Shown here one piece after another: positions 16,911 through 25,462 of a stretch of DNA of 64,000 bases. Under the pieces are notes generated by a model that searched no databases, was not told the DNA's origin, and was given only the letters and a program-made list of their open reading frames with translations. The position numbers and the translations under genes are program-made. How positions within the stretch are numbered: position 1 is the first letter of the stretch; the number at the start of each line of letters is the position of its first letter. Source of the stretch: Anaerolineae bacterium (GTDB taxonomy: Bacteria > Chloroflexota > Anaerolineae > Promineifilales > Promineifilaceae); assembly GCA_020848035.1 (NCBI GenBank), contig JADLAX010000035.1, forward strand, positions 34,997 through 98,996. The letters are read 5' to 3'.

Positions 16911-17255
16911 TTACCGCTCCCGCAACAAGTCAATCGTCTCCACCGCGTGGCGCAAATGGGGAATGACAATGCTGCCGCCCACCACCAGGGCCACGTTCAG
17001 CGCGTCCACAATTTCCTCGTCGGACCAGCCCGCCTCCACGCACTGAATCAGGTGGTAGTCGATGCAGTCATTGCAGCGCAGCACAGCCGAGGCGACCAGC
17101 CCCAGCAGCTCTTTGGTGTTGGCGGGCAGGGGACCATCGCGGTAAGCGGCCGTATCCAGGTTAAAAAAGCGCTTAATGCCCAAATGCTCCAACGACATAA
17201 TGCGCTCGTTCATCCGGGCGCGGTAAGCCTCAAACTCATCTAATCGCGTAGACAT
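16911..17255 (-). CDS. AhpD-like carboxymuconolactone decarboxylase family protein
   Basis: A 114-residue protein, the typical length of the family. The redox-active site CNDCIDYH (C61, C64, H68) is the CxxCxxxH motif of AhpD-like proteins, which act as alkylhydroperoxidases or reductants of peroxiredoxins. It lies at the start of the conserved alpha-helical core. The ATG at 17255 is preceded by AAGGAG. It is convergent with the upstream plus-strand gene (12 bases apart). No peroxiredoxin gene is adjacent, so the partner is unknown. Confidence 0.88.
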   Translation of the reverse strand: MSTRLDEFEAYRARMNERIMSLEHLGIKRFFNLDTAAYRDGPLPANTKELLGLVASAVLRCNDCIDYHLIQCVEAGWSDEEIVDALNVALVVGGSIVIPHLRHAVETIDLLRER

Positions 17256-17290
17256 GGGGGAAACTCCTTAAATAGGTTATCGTTTAAGCC

Positions 17291-17360
17291 GCGTGAAACG
17301 TGAAGATTTTCTCATCACGTTTCATCCCTCATCCCTCATCTTTTATCCCTCATCCCTCGC
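17291..17360. repeat. Extragenic palindrome plus ATCCCTC direct repeats
   Basis: GTGAAACGTGA (17293-17303) faces TCACGTTTCA (17315-17324), followed by repeated ATCCCTC units up to about 17360. The tract lies between two minus-strand genes and runs into the 3' end of the class V aminotransferase. There it supplies the TAA stop and the last codons (RDEG). Confidence 0.65.
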
Positions 17361-18512
17361 TGCGCTGTCTGGCAGCAGCACCGCCAACGCCTCCAGCAGC
17401 ACTTCCACATCCTGCGGCGTGTTGTACGCCTGGATGGAGACGCGGATGAAGTGACGGCCGTTCCACGTTATCAGCGGTACTTCAACTTTGTATGCCTGGT
17501 AGAGCGCTGCCTTGAAGGCCTCGGTGTTTTTTAGCGTGGGCAGGGGAATGGTAGCCATCTGGTGGTAGAAACCGTTGTCTGGCGGGTAAATAGGCGGCAG
17601 ACCGGTTAGCTCGCCAATCTGGTGCATGGTCTGGCGGAGCAGGGTGTGGCATTGGGCGCGAACGGCCGTCCAGTTATGCGCCTCCTGGAATTGAATCGCA
17701 TCCGGCACGGCCAGGTAGGCCGACAGGTCATTGGTGCCGAGCCACTGCGTATAGTCAAGGAAGTTGGAGCCAAACGTCAGCGTTCGGCCGTCGCCCCACC
17801 CCCAGCCCACCACCAGCGGCTCGATCAGCATTTGCTGGTCGGGCCGGGCATAGAGAAAGGCGGAGCCTTTGGGGCTGCACAGCCATTTGTGCGTGTTGCC
17901 AAAGTAGAAATCGGGCGCGATGGCCGTTAAATCCAGCGGCAGCTGCCCCGGCGCGTGCGCCCCATCAATGATGGTGATGATGCCCGCAGCTCGCGCCCGG
18001 CGGCAAATGTCGGCGATGGGAAAGGTGAGCGCCGTGGCCGAGGTGATGTGGCTGAGGAAGATGAACCGGGTGCGGGGCGTCACACCCTGCCAGAGCTGCT
18101 CCACGATGGCCTCGGCCGAAGTGACCGGCAGGGCAATGGGCTGCTGCACGTAGCGGAAACCTTGCTTCTGGCTGAGGAAGTGCCACACGTTGTCGCAGGC
18201 GCCGTACTCGTGGTTGGTGGTCAGCACCTCATCGTCGGGGCCAAGCGGCAGCGAGCGGGCGACAACATTCAGGCCAAAAGTGGAGTTGGGGATAAAAACG
18301 AGGTCGCTGCCCGGCACGCCCACGTAGCGGCCAAGCTGCTCCCGGGCATAGGCCAGGTGATCCCACAATTCGTGGGAAATGAAATAAACGGGCTGGCGTT
18401 CCAGCCGCCGCTGCCACTCCTGGTAAGCGGCAAAAACGGGTTTGGGCGTGGCCCCAAACGAGCCGTGGTTCAGAAAAACAACATCGGGGTCGAGCAAAAA
18501 GTGAGTCTTCAA
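17343..18512 (-). CDS. Class V aminotransferase (isopenicillin-N epimerase / EgtE-like)
   Basis: A 389-residue PLP-dependent fold-type I enzyme. The N-terminal LDPDVVFLNHGSFGATPKPV, the DGAHAPGQLPLDL aspartate region and YFGNTHKWLCSPKGSAFLY with the PLP-binding Lys match the isopenicillin-N-epimerase/cysteine-desulfurase-like branch, whose members also include ergothioneine C-S lyases. TTG at 18512 was chosen because it follows CGAGGT at suitable spacing and places the start at the family's usual position. An ATG at 18560 would add 16 unrelated residues. The last codons lie in a dispersed repeat. The reaction cannot be told from sequence alone. Confidence 0.83.
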   Translation of the reverse strand: MKTHFLLDPDVVFLNHGSFGATPKPVFAAYQEWQRRLERQPVYFISHELWDHLAYAREQLGRYVGVPGSDLVFIPNSTFGLNVVARSLPLGPDDEVLTTNHEYGACDNVWHFLSQKQGFRYVQQPIALPVTSAEAIVEQLWQGVTPRTRFIFLSHITSATALTFPIADICRRARAAGIITIIDGAHAPGQLPLDLTAIAPDFYFGNTHKWLCSPKGSAFLYARPDQQMLIEPLVVGWGWGDGRTLTFGSNFLDYTQWLGTNDLSAYLAVPDAIQFQEAHNWTAVRAQCHTLLRQTMHQIGELTGLPPIYPPDNGFYHQMATIPLPTLKNTEAFKAALYQAYKVEVPLITWNGRHFIRVSIQAYNTPQDVEVLLEALAVLLPDSAARDEG

Positions 18513-18651
18513 TGAAAATACCTCGGGACAGTTTAAATTTGCCCAGAATTTTACTCTCAAAGAGCGGCGCGGTGTATGAAGATTATCGTAAGCACCCTGG
18601 CTAATGCTTGTTGCTCTATCGCCGGAGGCTGAAGCGGTCCGGCTAGTTGTG

Positions 18652-18727
18652 GAAGCCCATTCGGGCTTCAGAAACAGGCCCTACGGGCCTTTCATCTCGT
18701 AGCCGGGGGCTTTAGCCCTCGGCTACG
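18652..18727. repeat. Cluster of three REP-like hairpins
   Basis: Three consecutive hairpins are visible: GAAGCCC/GGGCTTC (18652-18669), AGGCCC/GGGCCT (18676-18690) and CGTAGCCGGGGGCT/AGCCCTCGGCTACG (18698-18711 with 18714-18727, one mismatch, TT loop). They lie at the far end of the minus-strand glycan locus. The third one overlaps the last codons and the TAA stop of the terminal glycosyltransferase gene. They may stabilise or end the long transcript. Confidence 0.75.
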
Positions 18728-19818
18728 CCACCGGGGGGCGGGTTGACGTAGGCGTTGAGGCGTTCGACATAGCAGGCCAGGCTCATTTCTTGCTCGATGC
18801 GGCGACGGCCGTTCCTTCCCATCTGCGCCCTCAATTCCGGCTCAGCCAACAGATGTTGGATGGCTTCCCGCAGGGCGCGGGCATCTTCCGGCGGCACGTA
18901 GAGGCCCGTTTCGCCCTCCACCACCACGTCGGTTTGGCCCGGCGTGCGCGAGCAGATTACCGCTTTGCTCATGGCCATCGCCTCCAGCAGGGCGGTAACC
19001 CCGGCCTGGAAGTTCACATCGTAGAGGGGCATTACCAGGAATTCGCTCATGGCATAGAGATCGCGCAGTTCAAACTGGGTGAAGCGCTGCACCGTCACGT
19101 TGGGCGGAATCTCCTGGCCTGCGGTGCTGTCGGCCCGTTTGGACCAGGGGCTGGCGGCGGCGATGATGACGTGCACGTTCAGCCCTTTGACCGCTTCCAT
19201 TAGCGTGGGATAGTCGCGGAATTCCAGGCCAACGGCACAAATGACGGGCGTGTCGGCGGGCACCAGGGCGCGCAACTTTTCTTGGGCTGGTCCGGCCTGG
19301 TGCGGCGCAAAAAAGTCGGCATCGACCATAAACGGGGTAAAGATGACGCGCTCAGCGGGCACCTGCCAGCGCGCTTCGATGAACTGTTTTTGCCAGGTGG
19401 CATAGACAAAAAAGCGGTCGATGTGGGACTGGATTTTGAGCCGGTCGAAGAAGAGCATTTTTTTGCCGACGGAAAGGATGTGGCCGATGGAAAAGTGGAG
19501 CGGCCGTTTCCCACCACTGGCAAACTTCAGCAGCGCAGCAAAGGGAATGCCGATTTGCTCGCCATCGGTGAAGATGACGCGGTAGCGGCGGCGATTTTGG
19601 TAGCAGGCCCAGGCCAGCAGGGCGTTGGCCCCGGCCAGTTTTTCGATCAGTCGGCCGATGCGCCCCGTTTGCTGGCGGGCGGTTTGGTAGTCGAGCAGGT
19701 CGGCGTGGAAGGTGCGGGCCAGGGCGAGGTAGTCGGCCAACGGCCGTTGCCCGGCGGCAATTTGGGTGTCGATGTCGGCCGGGATGTTGCCCGACACGGT
19801 GAGCAGGACGTCGTTCAT
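18712..19818 (-). CDS. GT4-type glycosyltransferase (GT-B fold)
   Basis: A 368-residue protein. The C-terminal half has the GT-B donor-binding pattern: PADTPVICAVGLEFRDYPTL, then MPLYDVNFQAGVTALLEAMA and ICSRTPGQTDVVVEGETGLY, where the EAMA-type Glu and the GETGL loop bind the nucleotide sugar in GT4 enzymes. The N-terminal acceptor half is divergent. It starts at ATG 19818, one base into the TGA of the upstream glycosyltransferase (TGATG), so the pair is translationally coupled. Its last residues (GVAEG) are encoded by a REP-like hairpin. Sugar and acceptor are unknown. Confidence 0.82.
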   Translation of the reverse strand: MNDVLLTVSGNIPADIDTQIAAGQRPLADYLALARTFHADLLDYQTARQQTGRIGRLIEKLAGANALLAWACYQNRRRYRVIFTDGEQIGIPFAALLKFASGGKRPLHFSIGHILSVGKKMLFFDRLKIQSHIDRFFVYATWQKQFIEARWQVPAERVIFTPFMVDADFFAPHQAGPAQEKLRALVPADTPVICAVGLEFRDYPTLMEAVKGLNVHVIIAAASPWSKRADSTAGQEIPPNVTVQRFTQFELRDLYAMSEFLVMPLYDVNFQAGVTALLEAMAMSKAVICSRTPGQTDVVVEGETGLYVPPEDARALREAIQHLLAEPELRAQMGRNGRRRIEQEMSLACYVERLNAYVNPPPGGVAEG

Positions 19819-20927
19819 CAGGTGTGTTTTGCCTCGTTGATTTTGGCTTTGAGCAGGGTCAGTAAGCGCACCGCGTTTGTCGGTGCGTCGTGGTCACGCT
19901 GGATGAGCTGTTGGGCATTACGGCCGTACGCCAGCCGCTGCGCCCGGTTCAGGATGAGCTGGCGCAGCGCGGCGGTCAGCGCCTCGGTGTTGTGCGGCGG
20001 CACCAGCAGCCCGGTTTCGTCGTGCCGCACAATTTCGGGGATGGCGGCCACGTCGGTAGAAATCAGCGGCAGTCTGGCCGCGCCCGCTTCCGACAGCACC
20101 ATCGGCAGGCAGTCGCCAAAGGTGGGCAGGCAGAAAATGTCGCTTTGGTGGAACAACTGCTTGAGGGCGGCGCTGTTGGGCTGCATCTGGTGGTAGACGT
20201 GCAGCCCTGGTTCGGCGGCGACGGCGTCACGGGTGACCAGGTGCAGCTCCAGGTTGGCCAGCGGCGATTCGGCACGCAGCTGGCGGAAGGCGTCCAGCAG
20301 CAGCAGCCCGCCTTTGCGCTCCAGGTTGCCCCCGACAAACAAAATTTTGACCGGGTCGGTTTCAGGGTGGGGATGGGGGGATGGGGGGGACCATTCGGCC
20401 GTATTCACCCCTGGTGGAATCACCGTGATTTTGTCGGCGGGCACAAAATATTCATCAATCAGCCCCTGTTTGGCCCAGGTTGACCAGGTGACCAGATGGC
20501 TGGCGGCCCGGTAGCAGGAGACGTTGAGCTCATACTTCTTTTGCTCCAGCCAGGACGGCCCGGTTTCGTGTTCGTAGTACGCGCCGAGGCGGTCGTACTG
20601 CCGGGGCGTGGCGTCCAGCGACAGGATGGTGGGGATGTGGTGCAGCCATTTCTGGGCCAGGACGGCGGGCACCTGGGTATGGAAAAAGAGGCCATCCACC
20701 GGCGCTTCGCGCTGCCAGCGGGCAATGGCCTGCCGTGCCTGGAGGCCTGCCTGGACGGTCCAGTTGCTTTTGTAAACGGGGATTTTGGCCTTAAGGCCGG
20801 TGGTTTGCCAGGCGGGCAGCGCCCAGCGTGCCTTAATCTCCGGGTCGGCGGGCACGTTTTGGCGCAAATTTTCCCCGTGCGTCACGTGACCCAGGGCTTG
20901 TTCAACGATAAATCCAACTTCGTACAT
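19818..20927 (-). CDS. GT4 family glycosyltransferase
   Basis: A 369-residue GT-B protein. The N-terminus MYEVGFIVEQALGHVTHGEN shares a VEQxLGHxxxxENLR signature with the glycosyltransferase at 25459-26550. The C-terminal domain shows VKILFVGGNLERKGGLLLLD, FCLPTFGDCLPMVLSEAGAA and VRHDETGLLVPPHN, the GT4 nucleotide-sugar site. ATG at 20927 was preferred to one at 20954 because AGGA lies 8 bases before it and the shorter start begins at the conserved motif. It sits downstream of two lipoprotein genes in the glycan locus and is coupled to the next glycosyltransferase. Specificity unknown. Confidence 0.85.
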   Translation of the reverse strand: MYEVGFIVEQALGHVTHGENLRQNVPADPEIKARWALPAWQTTGLKAKIPVYKSNWTVQAGLQARQAIARWQREAPVDGLFFHTQVPAVLAQKWLHHIPTILSLDATPRQYDRLGAYYEHETGPSWLEQKKYELNVSCYRAASHLVTWSTWAKQGLIDEYFVPADKITVIPPGVNTAEWSPPSPHPHPETDPVKILFVGGNLERKGGLLLLDAFRQLRAESPLANLELHLVTRDAVAAEPGLHVYHQMQPNSAALKQLFHQSDIFCLPTFGDCLPMVLSEAGAARLPLISTDVAAIPEIVRHDETGLLVPPHNTEALTAALRQLILNRAQRLAYGRNAQQLIQRDHDAPTNAVRLLTLLKAKINEAKHT

Positions 20928-21002
20928 GTACCATTCCTGCCTGTGGTGTCCCAATTCGTTCAGTTTGCCTTGATTGACTTACTGTTGGCCTGACGTCTAA
21001 CC

Positions 21003-22742
21003 TCAGGAATCCAGCGTCAGCCGCAGCAGGGTCACCGAGTACGGCGCAAAGGTGTACGAGACAGGACCATCTGCGATCTCCAGCGGCAGCGAGGGCGCGT
21101 TGGCGAAGTCGGGGTCCGGGCTGCTTTGGCCGTTGAAGGTGATGGTCTGGGCTTCGAGCGAGTCGCCAGTCAGCACGTCTGCCAGGCCGCCGGTGATGGT
21201 TGGGCCATTTTGCAGCTGGATGGTGGTGGTAAGCGGATCGGCCGTTTTGTTGATGGCTAAAATGGAGATGGTGTTGCCGTCGATCCGGCCGGCGTAGACG
21301 CTGAGGGTGGTATCGCCCGGCAGCGTGCTGGCGGCGGGCAGCATCTCGTCGCCAAAGCGCGACCAGAGGGTGTAGCTGTAATACTCGGGATAGGGTGCGT
21401 AGGTATCGGCATGGAACAGGCCGTAATCGGTGCCGTTGCCTGCCTGCCCGTTGGCCAGGTTCCACTGGGCGGCGATTTGCACGCCGCTGCGCATCATTTG
21501 CCCCACCATTTCGGCATTGTACAGGGCGTTGACCAGGCGGGTCATGAGCTGGGTGTTGTCCTGGTCCTGCACGGAGAAGAGGTTGTACTCGGTGATGGCG
21601 ACGGGGATGTTACGGCCGTTCCCATACGCAGCAAACGCCGCCTGCACGTCGGCCATGACGGTAGGCCAGGTGGTGGTTGGCTCGGCCAGGGCCTCGGCCA
21701 GGGTGGTTGGGGTGGTGAAAAAGCCATAGTGATGAATGATGTAGAAATCCATTGCGTCACCAGCGGCGGCAATCACCTCGTTGCCCCAGTTGTTCCACTC
21801 ATCCTGAAAGGTGATGCCCACTGCGCCAACCAAAACGGTAGGATCAACAGCTTGCATCGCGGCCCGGTATTCCAGGAACCCTTCGCGGCGCTCGCTGCCG
21901 CGGCCAATGCCGTTGACGTATTCGGTACCGTCGCAGGTCCAGACGTCTTCCCAGCCAAAGTCACATTCGGTGCCCATGCCGGGCTGGCCTGCGTACACTT
22001 CGTTGCCAATTTCAAAGTAGCGCAGGCCGAGGGGGTCGGGATTGCCGTTTTCACTGCGCAGGGTGGCCCAATCGCCCACCGTGCCCCAATCGCGGCCGCG
22101 CACATCGACGCCAATGACGGTGTCATCGTCCACCGCGCCGTTGAAGAAGGCGACGAGGGCGGCGGCTTCCTGGGCGGTGCCGTTCATGTTGATGGTGTAC
22201 ATGCCTTCCAGGCCGGTAGCGCGCAGGAAGTTGAGGAAGTCGGTGGGGCGGGCGGCCCAGGGCCAGAAGCATTCGGCCGTTTCGTCGATGCCTGCCCCGC
22301 CGCGTTCGCAGGCCAGCCAGTCGTAGTAGTTGCTCCAGCTGCCGCCTGGCAGGCGGATCAGGCTGACGCCTGCGCCCAGGGTGCGGCTTTGGAACAGGTC
22401 GTTGTCCAGCCGATCTTTGCCCAGCCAGGCGGGGATGTTGGTGCCCAGCAGGAGGGGGTTTACCGGGCTGCCGTCTGCGGTCAGGTCGATGGTGATGGTG
22501 GGGAGTACGGCCGTATCCTGCGCCCCTGGTTCATTTTCAGCAGATTCGGGGGTGGGAACGGCCGTTGCCGTTGGCGGTACCTCGGTGGCTGCTTCCGGGG
22601 CAAGGGCGCGAGTGGCGGCCAGGGCCGGAACTGTCGGTACAGGATTGCTGCCGGTATCGTCACTGGCCTGCTGGCAGGCGGTAAGCCAGCTGGCCACAAA
22701 CAGGCCAGCCAGGATAAAAAGAAGGTGGGGGCGATGGTTCAT
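21003..22742 (-). CDS. GH51-like (alpha-L-arabinofuranosidase-type) lipoprotein
   Basis: A 579-residue lipoprotein with lipobox LTAC (Cys 23), a short Pro/Thr/Ala linker to about residue 75, then a clan GH-A barrel. Acid/base E248 in RYFEIGNEVYAG and nucleophile E385 in PVAITEYNLFS match GH51/GH39-type enzymes. The C-terminal 120 residues form a beta-sandwich like the one that follows the barrel in GH51. It would act outside the cell on arabinose- or xylose-type glycans, perhaps trimming the polymer made by the locus. The gene is 4 bases downstream of another lipoprotein gene. The sub-family is not certain. Confidence 0.78.
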   Translation of the reverse strand: MNHRPHLLFILAGLFVASWLTACQQASDDTGSNPVPTVPALAATRALAPEAATEVPPTATAVPTPESAENEPGAQDTAVLPTITIDLTADGSPVNPLLLGTNIPAWLGKDRLDNDLFQSRTLGAGVSLIRLPGGSWSNYYDWLACERGGAGIDETAECFWPWAARPTDFLNFLRATGLEGMYTINMNGTAQEAAALVAFFNGAVDDDTVIGVDVRGRDWGTVGDWATLRSENGNPDPLGLRYFEIGNEVYAGQPGMGTECDFGWEDVWTCDGTEYVNGIGRGSERREGFLEYRAAMQAVDPTVLVGAVGITFQDEWNNWGNEVIAAAGDAMDFYIIHHYGFFTTPTTLAEALAEPTTTWPTVMADVQAAFAAYGNGRNIPVAITEYNLFSVQDQDNTQLMTRLVNALYNAEMVGQMMRSGVQIAAQWNLANGQAGNGTDYGLFHADTYAPYPEYYSYTLWSRFGDEMLPAASTLPGDTTLSVYAGRIDGNTISILAINKTADPLTTTIQLQNGPTITGGLADVLTGDSLEAQTITFNGQSSPDPDFANAPSLPLEIADGPVSYTFAPYSVTLLRLTLDS

Positions 22743-22746
22743 AAGG

Positions 22747-24153
22747 TTACTCTTCCAGTTCGAAATTTAGCTCCAGGCCTTTAATGGAGAATCCGTCCCA
22801 CAACCAATTTTCAGCGCAAGACGGCCGTGGGCCAATGGTCCAGGTAAACGTGTTGGTGCCGGGTACCAACCACCCCTCGTCCAGCGGCAGCTGGAATGAT
22901 TTCCAGCCGGTGGAGGAGCAGGTGCCGGGATTGTAATCATACGGATTCACCACGATCTGCGGTCCGCCGTTGATGCTGAGCAGCACCTGGCCCTGCTTGG
23001 GGCTGTGTACCTGGCCAAACAGCACCGGTTCGGCACCGATGTGCGGCAGGTCGATAGTCACCGTTTGCGATTCGCCGATAGCGCGGTCGCCGTTGGCCTG
23101 TAAATAGACGACGTCGCTGGCGTCGAACGCTTCATAGCGGCCCACCACCGGCCCGGAAAAGCGGATGTTGTCCCAGTGGAAGGTGTAGGTGCTGTAATTG
23201 CCTTCTTTTTCCGGGGTGTAGGCATGGGTTTTAAAGACGACCAGGCCTCGCGTGAAGGGTAGTCCATCGGGCAGGGGCACAACCAGATTATCAAAGCTGC
23301 CGTCGGCTCTTTCGATGGACCAGGTGATTTGATGCCCCTCGATAAAAACGCGCATGGTGCGGCGAATGCGGCGGTCATCGTTGGCCGGATCATGGGGATA
23401 GGTGGTGCTCCAGCTCTGCAAATCGGCCGTTTCGGCGGTAATGCCTGCGGGATCGATTGCCCCGGTTCCCACCTGGATATAGCGTTTTATCTGATCATCA
23501 AATTTGAACACAATTCGGTCTTTAGGATAATTTTCATCAATCGGCAAGAACCACGGCGCAGCCCCGGTTTTTAACTCCGCTCGGGGCACAATCATCACTT
23601 CGAACCAGCTGCGGGGGTGGTTGTCGTTGATATTGACATCAAACTCCAGAACCCCACCGTAGCTAAAATCAAACTCCTGCCTTGGCCAGAAGGCGGTTAC
23701 GGAATAACCTTCCACATCACCCATCGAGGACATCATATGATCTTTGCAAATGAAGAAACTTTCATCAGGGACGGTGCTGTTGGTGAGGTGTGAGGTGCTG
23801 ACGTCATGTTGGGGCAGTGGCGAGAGGGCCGGGTCTGGCCCCATGCAGTCATGGCCGTGGTCGGCCGGATAGGTTTCGAACGGGTTGATGTGGACAGCAG
23901 GATGGGTGCGGTGGGTGACCGCATAGCCAAAGTTGCGTGGCAGCAGCGCCTGGGATGGTGCGGCTGGATCGCCGTCAAACGTTTCCTCGAAGGCCCAGGT
24001 GGCGTTGGCCGGGGTTAAGGGATTCATAACGATGGGGAGATCCACCTTATGCGTTTCGCTGGCATTGGCCGCCTGGCTCACATCGAGTTCGGATTCGCAT
24101 GAGGTGAGCAGCAGAACGGCCGTTAAGGCAATCAAAAAAAGTGTGTGTTTCAA
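22747..24153 (-). CDS. Secreted lipoprotein with jelly-roll-like domain, paralogue of the 51459-53012 protein
   Basis: A 468-residue lipoprotein. TTG at 24153 follows GGAGGA with 6 bases between and opens a clean signal (LKHTLFLIALTAVLLLTSCES, lipidated Cys in the final TSC). The body has the order seen in the secreted protein at 51459-53012: an N-terminal Ala/Phe/Asp opening, a His/Cys patch (GHDC, then FICKDHMM), SWFEVMIVPRAE-like strands, WDNI strands and a closing Ig-like sheet. The concanavalin-like fold is inferred from strand pattern. No catalytic site was identified; a carbohydrate-binding or glycan-degrading role would fit. It precedes the GH51-like gene by 4 bases. Confidence 0.7.
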   Translation of the reverse strand: MKHTLFLIALTAVLLLTSCESELDVSQAANASETHKVDLPIVMNPLTPANATWAFEETFDGDPAAPSQALLPRNFGYAVTHRTHPAVHINPFETYPADHGHDCMGPDPALSPLPQHDVSTSHLTNSTVPDESFFICKDHMMSSMGDVEGYSVTAFWPRQEFDFSYGGVLEFDVNINDNHPRSWFEVMIVPRAELKTGAAPWFLPIDENYPKDRIVFKFDDQIKRYIQVGTGAIDPAGITAETADLQSWSTTYPHDPANDDRRIRRTMRVFIEGHQITWSIERADGSFDNLVVPLPDGLPFTRGLVVFKTHAYTPEKEGNYSTYTFHWDNIRFSGPVVGRYEAFDASDVVYLQANGDRAIGESQTVTIDLPHIGAEPVLFGQVHSPKQGQVLLSINGGPQIVVNPYDYNPGTCSSTGWKSFQLPLDEGWLVPGTNTFTWTIGPRPSCAENWLWDGFSIKGLELNFELEE

Positions 24154-24301
24154 ACGTTTTCCTCCGAGCGCCACGTTGGGTTGTTTTTTCGGTTAAATTC
24201 TGGGGATTGGGCACGGCTGCGGGTCCAATTCCAGGCAAGGTTCACACAGGCGCTGCGTATAAGCGTGCTTCGACTATAAAGCGAGCCGGTTACGAAGTTG
24301 A

Positions 24302-25462
24302 CTAAGGTGCTGGGGGCAGCCAGATTAGCTGGCCAATGCTCAGCACGACGCCAGGCCTAAAGCAGTTGGCGGCGAGCACAAATTCGGCCGACTCACCGCG
24401 ATCGAAGGCCAGGGTAGCAATGTTGTCACCGGGCTGAATGCTGTACTGGACCCAGTTCGAGGGTGGTGAGACAACACAGGCTTCGGTTTCGGCGGTTTCG
24501 GTGGGTGTGGGGGTAACGGTGGGGATGGCAACGGCCGTTGCCGCTCGCGTGGCCGTCGCTTCGGCCGTGGGTGTTGTGGCCGGGAAGGCAGGTTCCACGG
24601 CCAGATTTGCCGGGTCTGTCAATAAGACAAACTTGACCTCGTCGAGATAAACCGTATTGCGGAAGCCAAGATCGTTTTTCAGGTAAAAGCCAACGACGTA
24701 ATTGTACTCCGGGTCGTAGATAAGCGAATCAAGCTGCAAATTCACTTCTACCCACGTATTGGGCGGAATCGAACGGTTCAGCCCGAGAAAATAAAGCCTC
24801 GTTTCGGAGAAGGATTCGCCTTCGGGAAGCGCAACAGAATCGTCCTCAGGCGACCAATAGTTGAGGTCATTGCTGCCGATGATCGAGAGTGCCAGCTGTT
24901 CCAGCTGAATAAAATCATCCCCCCCATTGATCCAGAAAGTAAGCCCCAGGACTTTGTCTGCTTGAAGGGCAATGTTTGAACTGGGCTTCACAGCAAAAAA
25001 GAGCGAGGTGAAATCCTCCTCTGGCGTGAACGCTATAGAGTTCTCCCCTTCAAAGACGCGGATGTCGCTTTGCATATCCGTGGTTGCGCCAATGGTTTCT
25101 ACGACGTCCCAGTTGTTGTCTAACACATCGTCAAAAACGTAGTAATCAAACAAATTCTCTTGAGCATTAACCGGGGTTCCCGTGGCAGATGTGGAAGGCG
25201 GGAAGGTGGGCAGCGGGGTGGCCGACGGTTTGGGGGTGGGTGTGTCTCGCTGCGTGAATAGATTGGCTACAGTTGGTATGCCGGTCGGGTTTGGGGTACC
25301 GTTGGGTGATCCGCCTTCAATAACGGGGCGTTCTTCAAAAAATTGAAAGGTGGTTGGTTTGGGCAGCGGTTCTGCAGGGTTTTCTGAAGTCAGGCTTGAT
25401 GGGGTGCACCCGGCTAGAGCCATGAGCAAGAACAGCCAAGAGAAACTCGTTAGCTTGTTCAT
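24302..25462 (-). CDS. Lipoprotein with beta-sandwich domain and C-terminal LysM motif
   Basis: A 386-residue lipoprotein. Lipobox ALAGC puts Cys at 19. A Pro/Thr-rich linker (about 50-95) leads to a beta-rich domain (about 100-290) that includes NTVYLDEVKFVLL near its end, a pattern common to carbohydrate-binding jelly-rolls. A second Thr/Pro linker and a LysM-like motif (VQYSIQPGDNIATLAFDRGE to IGQLIWLPP) close the protein. LysM binds GlcNAc-containing polymers such as peptidoglycan, so the protein may bridge the wall and the exopolysaccharide. Its ATG overlaps the upstream glycosyltransferase stop (ATGA), showing co-translation. Confidence 0.78.
   Translation of the reverse strand: MNKLTSFSWLFLLMALAGCTPSSLTSENPAEPLPKPTTFQFFEERPVIEGGSPNGTPNPTGIPTVANLFTQRDTPTPKPSATPLPTFPPSTSATGTPVNAQENLFDYYVFDDVLDNNWDVVETIGATTDMQSDIRVFEGENSIAFTPEEDFTSLFFAVKPSSNIALQADKVLGLTFWINGGDDFIQLEQLALSIIGSNDLNYWSPEDDSVALPEGESFSETRLYFLGLNRSIPPNTWVEVNLQLDSLIYDPEYNYVVGFYLKNDLGFRNTVYLDEVKFVLLTDPANLAVEPAFPATTPTAEATATRAATAVAIPTVTPTPTETAETEACVVSPPSNWVQYSIQPGDNIATLAFDRGESAEFVLAANCFRPGVVLSIGQLIWLPPAP

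Noticed and set aside
19282..20196. A 304-codon plus-strand frame opposite the GT4 genes
   Set aside because: Spans the coupled junction of two clear glycosyltransferase genes in antisense and shows no family motif.
21411..22784. A 457-codon open frame on the plus strand opposite the GH51-like gene
   Set aside because: It is antisense to a gene with lipobox and catalytic motifs. Long antisense frames are common in GC-rich sequence and its translation is low-complexity with no recognisable motif.
24183..24301. A possible tRNA-like stretch (GGGTCCAATTCC) between two lipoprotein genes
   Set aside because: No cloverleaf could be drawn: acceptor, D and anticodon arms are missing.
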